Shown here in pieces: positions 1 to 8,371 of a DNA stretch of 64,000 nucleotides. The notes under the pieces were generated by a model that was not told where the DNA came from, searched no databases, and saw only the letters and a program-made list of their open reading frames with translations. The DNA lies in contig NC_009441.1 in NCBI RefSeq assembly GCF_000016645.1, forward strand, positions 434,001 through 498,000. Reading direction: 5' to 3'. Source of the DNA: Flavobacterium johnsoniae UW101 (GTDB taxonomy: Bacteria > Bacteroidota > Bacteroidia > Flavobacteriales > Flavobacteriaceae). The position numbers and the translations under genes are program-made. Numbering within the stretch: position 1 is the stretch's first letter; every line of letters starts with the position of its first letter.

Positions 1-2090
1 ATAAGCCAAAGTACATAACGAATATCAACGTTGATAGTTCTTTGTAATTTAGAATCAAAAATAACGTCTCCAGCCATAGCTTCGATGTTACCGTCAAAAG
101 CAATTCCAATTAACTCACCTTTTCCGTTAAGAACCGGAGAACCTGAGTTTCCACCTGTAATATCATTATCAGTTAAAAAGTTTACCGGCATGTAACCTGC
201 TTTATCAGCATATTGGCCGAAATCTTTTTTCTTATTTAACTCTAATAAACGTGCTGGTAAATCAAATTCCTGATCTCCTGCTTTATACTTTTTCACCATG
301 CTTTCCATAGTAGTATAATTGTTGATCGCTGCATCATTACGCGGATCTGCAGGTAAAGCACGAACTTTTCCGTAAGTCAATCTCAAAGTTGAGTTAGCAT
401 CTGGATATTTAATTGCATTCAATTTTGACTCTCTTAAACCTTCAACCAATTCGCGGTAAGCAGTTGCAAAACCATCATCTGCTTTTGCCTGATCATCTGT
501 TTTAGAACGGTATTTAGTCAATAAATCATTAGAAATAATATACAACGGATCATGTACAATCGCTAATGGTTTTGGATTAGCCATGAATGCTTGTATTTTT
601 TCTTTAGATGAAAAATAACTCATTTCAGCTCCTTTAGTAACATCTGATGTAAAATCACCATTGTTAGCCGCTTTCATAGCAGCAATTTGAGTTGCCAAAC
701 CATATTCAGAAGCTTTTGAAGCATATAAGTTTAATTGTGCAATTAAAATATCTTTTTCTAACGGCTCATAAAACTCACCGTAGATATTTTCGATCATTGC
801 ATTAATTTTAGGAAGCATTTCTGCTTTTTTAGCATCATTTTCGTTAAAGTAAGCGATCAATGAGTTTCCTAAATTTGCAGGTCCTGTTGCATAGCTTGAA
901 GTACGTAAAAGCTGCATTAAATAGTTATCATGACGCGCTTTTAAGTTTGTTTCTCTATAATAATCGTTAATAGTTGGAATTACGTTTTCGTATTTCTCTT
1001 TATTTGCAGGTTTACTTGCCCACTCATAAAATTTATCTTCTTGTTCTGCTTTAGTATCAACCGTCCCAGCTTTTGTTAAAGCATCGATCATACCTTGACG
1101 GTTTTTCCAGTAATTTGCTGTAGAAGCATATTTAGAAGCATACTGTAAACGAACAGTTGCATCTTTATCCATATACTTTTTCATTACATCCATTCCGGTT
1201 TTAGCACCTTCAACCCATGCAGGATAAGCATATTTAATGTTTTGCTCAATTCCTCCTGCCGGCATCCAGCGGTTTGTTCTTCCCGGATAACCTAAGATCA
1301 TAGCAAAATCATTTTCTTTTACACCTTTAATACTTACTGGCAGGTAGTGTTTTGGTTTCAAAGGCACATTGTCTTTAGAATACGCTGCAGGATTTCCGTC
1401 TTTATCAGCATACACTCTAAACATTGAGAAATCTCCTGTTTGACGAGGCCATTCCCAGTTGTCTGTATCTCCACCAAATTTACCAACGCTTTCTGGTGGT
1501 GTTCCCACTAAACGAACATCTGTATAATCCTGGTAAACGAAATAGTAATATTCATTTCCTTGAAAGAAAGGACGAACAGAAACTGTATATTTTCCGTTTT
1601 CGCTATTTTCTTTTTCAATCAAACTAATTTCCTGCTGAATGATTTTGTTTCTTTCAGTTTCAGTCATTTGATCGTTTACTTTTGATAAAATTCTTTTAGA
1701 AACATCATCCATACGAACAAAGAAACGAACATATAGAGATTTTGGTTTCATTTCGGCACTCTTTTGTTTAGCCCAGAAACCATCTTTCAAATAGTTTTGT
1801 TCTGCTGTAGAAAGTTCAGCAATTGCATTGTAACCACAGTGGTGGTTTGTTAAAACCAATCCTTCTTTTGAAACGATTTCAGCTGTACATCCTCCGTTGA
1901 ATTGTACAATAGCATCTTTCAAACTATGGTGATTGATACTGTAAATTTCTTCGGCTGTTAATTGCAAGCCCATTTTTTCCATATCTCTATGGTTCAATCT
2001 TTCGATAAACATCAAAAACCACATTCCTTCATCGGCTCTCATAGGGAAAGTCATAAGGCACATGGTCAAGAATAAAACTATTTTTTTCAT
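1..2090 (-). CDS. S46 family dipeptidyl-peptidase (DPP7-like), 3' end cut by window
   Basis: Exopeptidase that releases dipeptides from oligopeptides in the periplasm. The reading frame is open for 696 codons from ATG 2090 to the window edge; the family is about 710-725 aa, so only the last few residues are missing. Visible: an N-terminal signal peptide (MKKIVLFLTMCLMTFPMRAD), the catalytic histidine in TNHHCG (residues 81-86), the FGGDTDNWEWP block, and the serine in GNSGSP (Ser649). Eighteen residues after this serine, FDGN has Gly667, where DPP7 has Gly and DPP11 has Arg (family knowledge), so a preference for hydrophobic P1 residues is inferred. It is transcribed away from the porin-like gene. 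Confidence 0.93.
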   Translation of the reverse strand, partial: MKKIVLFLTMCLMTFPMRADEGMWFLMFIERLNHRDMEKMGLQLTAEEIYSINHHSLKDAIVQFNGGCTAEIVSKEGLVLTNHHCGYNAIAELSTAEQNYLKDGFWAKQKSAEMKPKSLYVRFFVRMDDVSKRILSKVNDQMTETERNKIIQQEISLIEKENSENGKYTVSVRPFFQGNEYYYFVYQDYTDVRLVGTPPESVGKFGGDTDNWEWPRQTGDFSMFRVYADKDGNPAAYSKDNVPLKPKHYLPVSIKGVKENDFAMILGYPGRTNRWMPAGGIEQNIKYAYPAWVEGAKTGMDVMKKYMDKDATVRLQYASKYASTANYWKNRQGMIDALTKAGTVDTKAEQEDKFYEWASKPANKEKYENVIPTINDYYRETNLKARHDNYLMQLLRTSSYATGPANLGNSLIAYFNENDAKKAEMLPKINAMIENIYGEFYEPLEKDILIAQLNLYASKASEYGLATQIAAMKAANNGDFTSDVTKGAEMSYFSSKEKIQAFMANPKPLAIVHDPLYIISNDLLTKYRSKTDDQAKADDGFATAYRELVEGLRESKLNAIKYPDANSTLRLTYGKVRALPADPRNDAAINNYTTMESMVKKYKAGDQEFDLPARLLELNKKKDFGQYADKAGYMPVNFLTDNDITGGNSGSPVLNGKGELIGIAFDGNIEAMAGDVIFDSKLQRTINVDIRYVLWL

Positions 2091-2372
2091 GTTATTTTGT
2101 TTAAGTTCTGCGAATATAACTCATTTTCAAAGAAAAAATAAACATTAAAGCAAAAAACAAAACAGATTAAATAGATTATTTGATGATTTTTCGAAATTCT
2201 TAATTAATCCTAAAACCAAATAAATTATTAAATCTTTAAGCTAACCCATAGAAAAATACTTAAAACTTATTTTAAAAATGATTTTAAAAATTAAAATAAT
2301 AAACATTTTATAAAAATTAACTCACAATATGAAATTTTAAACTTAAAATATTTCTTACAATTATATTTATTC

Positions 2373-2380
2373 TAAATTTG
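2373..2380 (+). promoter_or_regulatory. minus-7 element TAAATTTG before the outer-membrane protein gene
   Basis: Exact match to the Bacteroidota TAnnTTTG element, 22 bases before ATG 2403. No convincing TTG was seen at minus 33. The rest of the 312-base divergent space (2091-2402) is AT-rich; on the minus strand a one-mismatch TATATTCG (2118 to 2111) could serve the S46 peptidase gene. Confidence 0.7.
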
Positions 2381-2402
2381 CCGCCAATTAAATAAATTAA
2401 CC

Positions 2403-2933
2403 ATGAAAAAATTATTATTTGCAGTTGTATTATTAATTACAACAATTGCAAGCGCACAGAAAAATTCTATTTTATTAGGAGGAAATGTTGGATATGCTTC
2501 AGAAAAATTAGGAGATTCTAAACTTGAAAATTTCGAATTCTCACCAAGAGTTGGATACCAATTTGCAGAAAAATGCACTGCGGGAGTTGAAGGATCAATT
2601 ATGAATGTAAAAACTACTGGGATAGATAAAACTGAAAAATATAAAATTGGAGGTTTTGTACGTTATTCAACTCCGCTTTCACAAATGTTTTCTGTTTTTG
2701 CAGATCTAGGTGCAGGGTATCAAAACACTTCAGTAAATAATGCAAAAGGTTTTTATGCCAGCTTAACACCTGCTTTATTTATTAATATGAAAAATGGTTT
2801 TGGGTTAAACTTCTCTATCGGAGGAATAAACTACGACAATCTTGATGGAAAAAATGATCCGAGACAAGAAAATTTAGGTTTCAATTTTGGAAAAACTCTA
2901 AACATTGGAATTTCTAAGAATTTTGGCCTATAA
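2403..2933 (+). CDS. small outer-membrane beta-barrel protein (porin-like family)
   Basis: 176 aa with a cleavable signal peptide ending near ASAQ (residues 1-19), followed by alternating amphipathic strands rich in Gly, Tyr and Phe: LLGGNVGYAS, FEFSPRVGYQF, KIGGFVRYSTP, FADLGAGYQN, and a last strand ending in aromatic/hydrophobic residues (NIGISKNFGL). This pattern and length fit the 8-stranded OmpA/OmpW-like barrels annotated as porin family or outer membrane beta-barrel proteins in Bacteroidota. Specific cargo or function cannot be told. It is monocistronic: own promoter upstream and a strong terminator downstream that it shares with convergent obgE. Confidence 0.85.
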   Translation: MKKLLFAVVLLITTIASAQKNSILLGGNVGYASEKLGDSKLENFEFSPRVGYQFAEKCTAGVEGSIMNVKTTGIDKTEKYKIGGFVRYSTPLSQMFSVFADLGAGYQNTSVNNAKGFYASLTPALFINMKNGFGLNFSIGGINYDNLDGKNDPRQENLGFNFGKTLNIGISKNFGL

Positions 2934-2997
2934 ACTTTACAGGATTTAAGTTAGAAAGTAAAATCCTCTATACTTTTTGTTTTGTCATACAGAAAGT

Positions 2998-3030
2998 AAA
3001 AAACCCGGCAATCTGCATTGCCGGGTTTTT
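2998..3030. terminator. bidirectional terminator between the porin-like gene and obgE
   Basis: AAACCCGGCAA pairs perfectly with TTGCCGGGTTT around a 6-base loop, with A-run before and T-run after, so it can end transcription of both convergent genes. Confidence 0.9.
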
Positions 3031-3050
3031 ATATTTATAATAAAATGATA

Positions 3051-4052
3051 TTATTCGTTAAGCATTTTCCAAAGCTTATCTTTTAAATCTGTCAAACCTT
3101 GCTGGGCAACAGATGAAATAAGCATATATGGAATATCTTTAAAAGAAACATCTAATTCAGCTTTTAATTCGGCCTTAAGTTCATCATCCAGCATATCACA
3201 TTTTGAGATAACCAAAAGACGTTCTTTGTCTAACATTTCAGGATTATATTTTGTTAATTCATTCACCAAAATATCATACTCAGCTTTTATATCCGGTGTA
3301 TCTACAGGAACTAAAAACAATAAAGTTGAATTACGTTCGATATGACGCAGGAAATAATGTCCTAAACCTTTTCCTTCTGCCGCACCTTCAATAATTCCGG
3401 GAATATCAGCAATTACAAAAGATTGAAAATCTCTGTAAGCAACAATTCCTAAATTTGGTTTTAGGGTTGTAAAAGGATAATCGGCAATTTTTGGTTTTGC
3501 AGAAGTCAATACAGACAATAAAGTAGATTTTCCTGCATTAGGAAAACCAACTAATCCAACATCGGCCAAAACTTTAAGTTCAAGGATAACGTCCATTTCT
3601 AAACCAGGTAAACCTGGTTGTGCATAACGAGGCGTTTGATTTGTCGAACTTCTAAAATGCCAGTTTCCTAAACCTCCTTTTCCTCCTTTTGCCAGAATTC
3701 TTTTTTCACCGTCTTCTGTGATTTCAAAAAGTACCTCGCCCGTTTCTTTGTCTTTTACAACAGTTCCTAATGGCACTTCAATAAATTTATCTTCTCCATC
3801 TGCTCCCGTACTTCTGTCTGATCCTCCATCTCCACCGTGACCAGCTTTAATATGACGCGCAAACTTTAAATGAAATAATGTCCAGAGTCCTTTATTCCCA
3901 ACTAAATACACATGTCCGCCTCGACCTCCGTCTCCACCGTCCGGACCGCCTTTTTCAATAAATTTCTCTCTATGTAAATGCGTAGATCCTTTTCCTCCCT
4001 TTCCGGATGAAACATATATCTTAACGTAATCTACAAAATTTCCTTCTGTCAT
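3051..4052 (-). CDS. obgE: Obg family GTPase
   Basis: Essential ribosome-associated GTPase (50S maturation, stringent response). The 333-aa protein has the glycine-rich Obg fold (about residues 5-160, with [12 protein letters not shown] and AGHGGDGG), then the G domain: G1 GFPNAGKS (169-176), G3 DIPG (216-219), G4 as SKCD (283-286) and G5 SSVA (313-316). It lacks the C-terminal OCT domain found in longer homologues, as is common in this phylum. It follows the CNNM gene by 142 bases on the same strand. ATG 4052 gives the normal N-terminus. Confidence 0.97.
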   Translation of the reverse strand: MTEGNFVDYVKIYVSSGKGGKGSTHLHREKFIEKGGPDGGDGGRGGHVYLVGNKGLWTLFHLKFARHIKAGHGGDGGSDRSTGADGEDKFIEVPLGTVVKDKETGEVLFEITEDGEKRILAKGGKGGLGNWHFRSSTNQTPRYAQPGLPGLEMDVILELKVLADVGLVGFPNAGKSTLLSVLTSAKPKIADYPFTTLKPNLGIVAYRDFQSFVIADIPGIIEGAAEGKGLGHYFLRHIERNSTLLFLVPVDTPDIKAEYDILVNELTKYNPEMLDKERLLVISKCDMLDDELKAELKAELDVSFKDIPYMLISSVAQQGLTDLKDKLWKMLNE

Positions 4053-4065
4053 TTTTCTGAATTTC

Positions 4066-4093
4066 AGATTTTAGGTTTTAGATTTTAGATTAC
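4066..4093. repeat. heptanucleotide tandem repeat AGATTTT, about 4 units
   Basis: Units AGATTTT, AGGTTTT, AGATTTT, AGATTAC lie just upstream of obgE. The same unit recurs near 15739 and, in the other orientation, at 32315-32342. Confidence 0.7.
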
Positions 4094-4194
4094 TCCAATT
4101 TCTATTTCTAAATTCTATTTTATTTATTTTTCAGTGCCAGTCCAGATTTTCAGCACAAACTGCGGCTGAAAACTGCGACTGAAAACTTTTTTAT

Positions 4195-5469
4195 TTATTC
4201 TTTAAGCGTTTTTACAAGCACTTTATCAATTTTAACACCGTCCATATCGACAACTTCCAAGACGAATTTCTGCCAAACCAGTTTTTCTCCTTCTTTTGGA
4301 ATATGTGAAAGCTCAGTCATAATCATTCCGCTTACTGTGTTTACTTCGTAATCATTTGTCAGCTCATCTAACTCAAAATACGTCAAGAAATCGTGCAGCG
4401 AATAATGTCCGTCAACCAGCCATGACCCGTCTTCTCTTTCTATAAGCTGAAATTCATCTTTGTAAAATTCTGATGCATCACCAACCAGCGCTTCCAGAAT
4501 GTCATTTAAAGTAATCATTCCCTGAAAAACACCGTATTCATCTGAAACTAATGCATAGTGAACTCCGGTTTTTTTGAAATTTTCCAAAGCTTTGTAAGCA
4601 GTAGTTTGTTCCATTAAATAAGGAGCATCTGTCATTATAGAAGCAAAATCAAAATTGTCATTTTCGATATTGGCAAATATGTTTTTTAAAGTAACCACAC
4701 CAACGATATCATCGTAATTTTCGTTGTAAACCGGATAAACGGCATGTAAATCCTGAACAACTAATTCTTTAATTTTAGTTTTATCAGCATTCAACGGAAG
4801 CATATCTACTGATTTACGGTGTGTCATAAGCGAACTTACTTTTCGGTCGCCAATATGAAAAACACGCTCCACAATATCTTGTTCAATTTCCTGAACTTCT
4901 CCTACTTCTGTTCCTTCTTTAATGATAGCTTTAATTTCTTCTTCGGTAACTTTCCCGTCAGCAGTTGGTTTTATCTGAAAAATATTCAGTAAAAAATCTG
5001 TTGAAGAAGTTAATAACCAAATAAAAGGTGCAGTAATTATCGAAATTACTTTCATTGGCATTGCAACCATTTTAGCAATCGATTCCGGATAATTTAATCC
5101 AATTCGTTTTGGCAGCAATTCTCCTAAAACCAAAGAGAAAAACGTTAAAACAACAACCACAATTCCAACCGCAATTGAATGTGCGTAAGGTTTTAAAGCG
5201 GCAAATCCTGCAACAAAAACCTCAACGTCGGCAGTAATTTTATCTCCTGAATAAATACCCGTTAAAATACCAATTAAGGTAATTCCAATTTGAACTGTCG
5301 ATAAAAACTTGTTAGGCGAATTAGCCAGATCGAGTGCTGTTTTTGCACTTTTATTTCCTTTTTTTGCTGCTGTTTCCAGTCGGTTTTTTCTAGCTGAAAT
5401 AAGGGCAATTTCAGACATAGAAAAAACTCCGTTTAATAGTATTAGAAAAAATATTATTAGTATTTCCAA
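4195..5469 (-). CDS. CNNM/CorC-type protein with CBS pair (hemolysin family)
   Basis: 424-aa inner-membrane protein. The N-terminal CNNM (DUF21) domain has about four membrane segments (near residues 1-20, 56-76, 95-117, 133-158). A CBS-domain pair spans roughly 210-335 and a CorC/HlyC C-terminal domain follows (about 345-424). The family is linked to divalent cation (Mg2+/Co2+) efflux; hemolysin is a historical name. The chosen start is TTG 5469, because an in-frame stop lies just upstream and the next ATG would remove the first membrane segment. It sits between adk and obgE on the same strand with a 70-base gap to adk, so co-transcription is possible. Confidence 0.9.
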   Translation of the reverse strand: MEILIIFFLILLNGVFSMSEIALISARKNRLETAAKKGNKSAKTALDLANSPNKFLSTVQIGITLIGILTGIYSGDKITADVEVFVAGFAALKPYAHSIAVGIVVVVLTFFSLVLGELLPKRIGLNYPESIAKMVAMPMKVISIITAPFIWLLTSSTDFLLNIFQIKPTADGKVTEEEIKAIIKEGTEVGEVQEIEQDIVERVFHIGDRKVSSLMTHRKSVDMLPLNADKTKIKELVVQDLHAVYPVYNENYDDIVGVVTLKNIFANIENDNFDFASIMTDAPYLMEQTTAYKALENFKKTGVHYALVSDEYGVFQGMITLNDILEALVGDASEFYKDEFQLIEREDGSWLVDGHYSLHDFLTYFELDELTNDYEVNTVSGMIMTELSHIPKEGEKLVWQKFVLEVVDMDGVKIDKVLVKTLKE

Positions 5470-5539
5470 TGTTTAGTAGATTCGTTATTTATTTGGTTTT
5501 TCAATTATAAATTGCAACAGGGTTATTTTAATCCGTTTG

Positions 5540-6112
5540 TTACAAATTATCTATAACTGATGTTAAACGCTCTGTGATTTGTTCGATAGTTCCGATACCA
5601 TCAACAGCGTAAAATTTGTTTTGATCTTTGTAATATCCAATTAAAGGAGCTGTTTTTTCGTTGTATTCCTGATATCTCACACGAATTTTTTCTTCGTCCT
5701 GATCGTCAGCTCTTCCGCTTGTTTTTCCTCTTTCAAGTAAACGTTTTACCAAAATTTCATCATCAGCTTCTAAAGCAATTGTAGCTGTTACGCTAGAACC
5801 AATTGTTGGTAAAAATTTATCTAAAGCTTCTGCCTGATCTAAAGTTCTTGGATATCCGTCGAATAAAAATCCTGCACTATCCGGATGTTTTTTTACTTCG
5901 TCAATTAACATTGCAGTTGTTACTTCACAAGGAACTAATTCTCCGTTGTCCATAAAAACTCTTGCTTGTTTTCCTAGTTCAGTATCATTTTTTAAATTGA
6001 AACGAAAAATATCTCCTGTAGAAAGGTGAGTTAAATTGTATTTTTCTTTTAAAAATTCTGCCTGAGTTCCTTTTCCTGCACCAGGCTTTCCAAATAAAAC
6101 GATGTTAATCAT
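5540..6112 (-). CDS. adk: adenylate kinase
   Basis: Interconverts ATP + AMP and 2 ADP in the cytosol. 190 aa. P-loop GKPGAGKGTQ (residues 8-17), AMP-binding LSTGDIFR, FDGYPRT, and the LID region RLLERGKTSGRADD in its short form without the four-Cys zinc finger, which explains the length below the usual 215 aa. ATG 6112 is the natural start. It lies between hpt and the CNNM gene on the same strand, a nucleotide-metabolism pairing common in Flavobacteriia. Confidence 0.97.
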   Translation of the reverse strand: MINIVLFGKPGAGKGTQAEFLKEKYNLTHLSTGDIFRFNLKNDTELGKQARVFMDNGELVPCEVTTAMLIDEVKKHPDSAGFLFDGYPRTLDQAEALDKFLPTIGSSVTATIALEADDEILVKRLLERGKTSGRADDQDEEKIRVRYQEYNEKTAPLIGYYKDQNKFYAVDGIGTIEQITERLTSVIDNL

Positions 6113-6183
6113 AATGAATGTACGTGTTGTTACTTCTTATTTTTCAAGAAGTTTTAAATGAATATATAGTTGTGTTTTGTTTA

Positions 6184-6714
6184 TTATTCTGCTAATTTGT
6201 AAACTTCAGTCAGGTTTCTTCCTAAACCGTCATAATCAAGTCCGTAACCTACAATGAATTTATTTGGGATTCTGATTCCCACATAATCAATTTTCATGTC
6301 TTTTTTATAAGCCTCTGGTTTAAAGAACAAAGTTGCCACTTTAAAATGCTTTACATTTTGTGCTTTAAATAAATGCTTCAATTCTTCGATTGTATTTCCT
6401 GTATCGACAATATCTTCTATAATGACAACACTTCGGCCTGACAAATCCTGATTAATTCCAATTAATTCTTTAACTGAATTTGTTGTTTCAGTTCCTTCAT
6501 AAGAAGCCATTTTTATAAATGAAACTTCGCATGGTTTTTTATACTTTTTTAAAAAATCGGAAACCACCATAAAGGCACCGTTTAAAACTCCAATAAAAAT
6601 AGGAGTATCATCTCCAAAATCATCTTCTACCTGAGCCACTAATTTGGTTAAAGCAAAATCAATTTCTTTAGCCGAAATAAACGGAACAAATTGTTTATCG
6701 TGAAGTTGTATCAT
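6184..6714 (-). CDS. hpt: hypoxanthine phosphoribosyltransferase
   Basis: Salvages hypoxanthine and guanine to IMP and GMP using PRPP. 176 aa from ATG 6714 (MIQLHDKQFVPF). The PRPP loop is VVIIEDIVDTGNTIEEL and the purine-proximal segment is NKFIVGYGLDYDGLGRNL. A longer reading frame from TTG 6741 exists, but that TTG lies inside the minus-7 element TATCTTTG, so the ATG is preferred. It is followed on the same strand by adk. Confidence 0.95.
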   Translation of the reverse strand: MIQLHDKQFVPFISAKEIDFALTKLVAQVEDDFGDDTPIFIGVLNGAFMVVSDFLKKYKKPCEVSFIKMASYEGTETTNSVKELIGINQDLSGRSVVIIEDIVDTGNTIEELKHLFKAQNVKHFKVATLFFKPEAYKKDMKIDYVGIRIPNKFIVGYGLDYDGLGRNLTEVYKLAE

Positions 6715-6738
6715 TATTTTTCTTTTTAAAATAATGGA

Positions 6739-6746
6739 CAAAGATA
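6739..6746 (-). promoter_or_regulatory. minus-7 element TATCTTTG of hpt
   Basis: Exact TAnnTTTG match on the minus strand, 24 bases before ATG 6714. It decides the hpt start by excluding the upstream TTG. Confidence 0.75.
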
Positions 6747-6901
6747 CAGAATTAGAACTTAACAGTTTATATCAAAATAAGCAGTCCAAGTATATTTTTT
6801 CACGAATGTTAAAGATCAGTTAATATTTACAAATGCCATCTTGTCGCTATTTTTAATTTTATTAAATTGTTCTGATATAATTATTTAACTCCAAAAAACC
6901 A

Positions 6902-8173
6902 ATGAAAAAATCCTTAACCTTATTTTCAATACCACTATTGGCATTAATGACTGCCTGCAACGGGCAGGTGAAAAAAGAAGAAAAAGAAGCTTTAGCAAAA
7001 CAGCTGGGCAATGTTGTAAAAACTGCCGTTGGAGACATTACGCTTCCTCCTCCCTATGCAACCGAATCTAAAACAAACAACAGCAAAGTTATTGGCTGGC
7101 CAAAAGATAAAACTCCTAAAGCGCCGGAAGGTTTTACAGTAACAAAATTTGCAGATGGATTCGAAAATCCGCGTTGGACTTATATTGCTCCTAATCAGGA
7201 TATTTTTGTAGTAGAAAGCGGAACAAGAACCAGTAAAAATCAAATTACGGTTTTGCGCGATAAAGACAAAGATGGAAAATTTGAAACTCGTGAGGTTTTT
7301 ATTTCTGGTTTAAACAAACCTTTTGGAATGCTGGTTTTAAAAGACTTTTTCTACATCGCAAATACTGACGGATTATACCGTTATCCTTATAAAAACAATC
7401 CGCTGAAATTAGAAACAAAAGGCGAAAAAATACTTGAACTTCCAGCCGGAGGTTACAACAATCACTGGACGCGAAATTTATTAGCAAGTCCGGACGGAAG
7501 CAAAATTTATGTTTCTGTAGGTTCAGGAAGTAATAATGCTGAACATGGTGTAGACAAAGAAGTTCGCCGAGCCGGAATTTTGGAAATTAATCCTGATGGA
7601 ACTGGTGAAAAAATCTACGCTTCGGGACTTCGAAATCCGGTTGGAATGGACTGGAATCCTGTTAATAAAGAACTTTGGACTGCGGTAAACGAACGTGATG
7701 AATTAGGCGATGACTTGGTTCCGGATTATATTACAAGCGTAAAAAGAGATGGTTTCTATGGCTGGCCTTATTCTTATTTTGGAAGTATTCCTGATCCAAG
7801 AATGAAAGGCGAAAGAAAAGATTTAGTTGAAAAAGCAATTGTTCCGGATGTTCCGGTTGGTGCTCACACAGCTTCATTAGGATTGGCTTTTTACACAAAA
7901 GATGCTTTTCCTGCAAAATATAAAAATGGTGTTTTCGTTGGACAGCACGGATCTTGGAACCGCTCTAAAATTTCGGGTTACAAAGTTTTATTCGTTCCTT
8001 TTAAAGATGGAAAACCTTCGGAAAAACCAGAAGATTTTTTAACAGGTTTTATTTCTGATGAAAATAAGGCAGAAGTTTACGGGCGTCCGGTTGCCGTGAC
8101 GGTTATGAACGATGGTTCGCTTTTAGTAAATGACGACAGCAGTAACACAATTTGGAAAGTGACAGCCAAATAA
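6902..8173 (+). CDS. PQQ-dependent sugar dehydrogenase-like lipoprotein (sorbosone dehydrogenase type)
   Basis: 423 aa. The lipoprotein signal MKKSLTLFSIPLLALMTAC predicts lipidation at Cys19. The rest has the six-bladed glucose/sorbosone dehydrogenase propeller signature: GFENPRW, GLNKPFGM, HWTRNL, YASGLRNPVGMDWNP, and the late HGSWNRSKISGYK block. Family members oxidise aldoses or sorbosone in the periplasm with PQQ; no PQQ biosynthesis gene is in this window, so the cofactor and substrate are inferred. No clear TAnnTTTG element was found upstream. Confidence 0.85.
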   Translation: MKKSLTLFSIPLLALMTACNGQVKKEEKEALAKQLGNVVKTAVGDITLPPPYATESKTNNSKVIGWPKDKTPKAPEGFTVTKFADGFENPRWTYIAPNQDIFVVESGTRTSKNQITVLRDKDKDGKFETREVFISGLNKPFGMLVLKDFFYIANTDGLYRYPYKNNPLKLETKGEKILELPAGGYNNHWTRNLLASPDGSKIYVSVGSGSNNAEHGVDKEVRRAGILEINPDGTGEKIYASGLRNPVGMDWNPVNKELWTAVNERDELGDDLVPDYITSVKRDGFYGWPYSYFGSIPDPRMKGERKDLVEKAIVPDVPVGAHTASLGLAFYTKDAFPAKYKNGVFVGQHGSWNRSKISGYKVLFVPFKDGKPSEKPEDFLTGFISDENKAEVYGRPVAVTVMNDGSLLVNDDSSNTIWKVTAK

Positions 8174-8247
8174 ATATTCTAAATTCCAAATTCTAAAACC
8201 CAAATTCAAATCTGGATAGGGATTAGAACCAACTATAAGAAAATTTT

Positions 8248-8342
8248 AAACACATAGAGACATAGATTTTTGCTTAAAAAGAAGTTGTTAAATACATGAA
8301 ACGCCTTTTTTGCCTCAATCAATGCTGTGTTTCTATGTGTTA
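8248..8342. repeat. imperfect inverted-repeat intergenic element
   Basis: AAACACATAGAGACATAG (8248-8265) is answered by CTGTGTTTCTATGTGTTAA (8324-8342), near-complementary ends about 60 bases apart between the dehydrogenase and TonB-receptor genes. No coding potential. Confidence 0.6.
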
Positions 8343-8371
8343 AAAAAAATGCTGCCCCTTAATTTTATCTT

